Source: Bacillota bacterium (GTDB lineage: Bacteria > Bacillota > UBA994). Taken from it: a stretch of 14,393 bases of DNA. The notes below the pieces were generated by a model. That model had not been told where the DNA came from. It was given only the letters and a program-made list of their open reading frames with translations, and made no database searches. Positions 13,969 to 14,393 of the stretch are shown here, piece by piece. How positions within the stretch are numbered: the stretch's first letter is position 1; each line of letters opens with the position of its first letter. The DNA is taken from assembly GCA_018725535.1 (NCBI GenBank), contig QLUS01000033.1, positions 1-14,393 on the forward strand, written 5' to 3'. A program made the translations under genes and the position numbers.

Positions 13969-14393
13969 ATGAGCAATATACTTGCTGAAGCAATAGAAAT
14001 ATTGAAACATCTTCCTGAAAAATATGTAGAAAAGGCATTGGAAGCGATACGTGAAGTGAAAAGCGAACACGAAAAAGAAGAGAAGACCACCACTCCGCCT
14101 TGTCCCAAATGCAAAGGCGAAAAGATCGTGCGTAATGGCCGCAAACATGGCAAGCAAGCCTTTTTGTGTCGCATATGTGGGAAAAGTTTTGTTGAGACAT
14201 CGAAAACTGCACTGTTCAATTCACATAGTGGGGAATCGGTATGGAAACAAGTAATCAGAGACACCATAAGCGGTGTTCCAATCGACAAAACAGCTTCAGA
14301 CCTGCATTTACACCACGAGACGGTTTTTAACATGCGCCACAAAATTCTATTTGCGGTAGAGCAAGAGGAGATTGAAAATCCCACAAAGCTTTC
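13969..14393 (+). CDS. IS1595-family transposase, N-terminal part (runs off the window)
   Basis: An ATG at 13969 with GAGGTG 6 nt upstream opens a frame that is uninterrupted to the window end (141 codons seen; full enzymes are about 300 aa). An N-terminal helical stretch (ILAEAIEILKHLPEKYVEKA) is followed by a zinc ribbon, CPKC at 45-48 and CRIC at 67-70 around VRNGRKHGKQAFL. A helix-turn-helix-like segment follows (VPIDKTASDLHLHHETVFN, 103-121, then MRHKILFA). This is the standard front half of ISXO2-like transposases, which cut and paste IS1595-type elements. The DDE catalytic core lies beyond the edge. Codons are AT-rich compared with the dcw genes, in line with an acquired element. The long minus-strand frame over the same bases is its shadow. 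Confidence 0.87.
   Translation, partial: MSNILAEAIEILKHLPEKYVEKALEAIREVKSEHEKEEKTTTPPCPKCKGEKIVRNGRKHGKQAFLCRICGKSFVETSKTALFNSHSGESVWKQVIRDTISGVPIDKTASDLHLHHETVFNMRHKILFAVEQEEIENPTKL

Larger units (their letters stand above)
13884..14393 (+). mobile_element. 5' part of an IS1595-family insertion sequence
   Basis: An IS begins somewhere near 13884 and continues past the window. The left boundary is inferred from where the minus-strand transposase fragment loses family resemblance. At 13884 the plus strand reads TGCACATAGTGATAG. A partly similar TGCACAGTGGTGCTAATAG at 13424-13442 flanks the older fragment and also reads inward, so both may be terminal inverted repeats of related elements. The other end and target duplication are outside the window. 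Confidence 0.5.

Noticed and set aside
13890..14384. N-terminal part of the long minus-strand frame ending at 13443
   Set aside because: It is antisense to the zinc-ribbon transposase on the plus strand and is Ser/Phe/Leu-rich noise; only the part below about 13886 resembles a transposase.
1..14393. CRISPR arrays, tRNA or rRNA genes, riboswitches, toxin-antitoxin or defence genes
   Set aside because: Looked for and not seen: no regularly spaced repeats, no tRNA cloverleaf or rRNA-like stretches, no extra accessory genes apart from the IS region.

Overview
The window is dominated by a minus-strand division and cell wall (dcw) operon of a Bacillota-type bacterium, probably a clostridial lineage. 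In transcription order it reads mraZ, rsmH (mraW), ftsL, a class B PBP with two PASTA domains (ftsI/pbpB/spoVD type), murE, murF, mraY, ftsW/spoVE, murG, murA, ftsQ/divIB, a DUF881 gene and the start of the small basic protein gene sbp (cut by the window edge). The DUF881 and sbp genes after ftsQ, the PASTA-tailed PBP and the mraZ-rsmH-ftsL head all point to Bacillota. The DNPR motif of MurE points to meso-diaminopimelate peptidoglycan. The PBP also carries a cysteine pair resembling the redox pair of sporulation protein SpoVD, so a spore former is plausible but not proven.

Layout. From 1 to 12871 every base is operon. Intergenic gaps are 1 to 72 nt, several junctions are ATGA-type overlaps, and about half of the genes start with GTG. 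The proteins form one assembly line. MurA starts UDP-MurNAc synthesis. MurE and MurF extend the stem peptide. MraY and MurG build lipid I and lipid II. FtsW and the PBP polymerise and cross-link septal wall, and FtsL and FtsQ regulate them. MraZ and RsmH sit at the head as regulator and 16S rRNA methylase. murD, murC and murB, which commonly sit among these genes, are absent here.

The region from 12872 to about 13073 holds the control region: 10-bp-periodic MraZ-box repeats just before mraZ and a hairpin with a T tract that looks like a minus-strand terminator insulating the operon. Upstream of that (13074-13428) is a 5'-truncated and frameshifted D-Ala-D-Ala-ligase-like ATP-grasp gene. Its missing front is replaced by the C-terminal part of an IS1595-family transposase (minus strand, 13443-13886). 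That fragment is itself abutted by the 5' part of a second, divergently oriented IS1595-family transposase (plus strand, from 13969 past the window end). The right end is therefore an AT-richer insertion-sequence nest that has destroyed a chromosomal gene next to the dcw operon.

I found no evidence of a wholly new system. The points most worth a second look are a MurA whose catalytic-loop cysteine is replaced by tyrosine, a MraY with an altered HHH motif, the missing murD/murC/murB, and the nested IS with the wrecked ligase gene.
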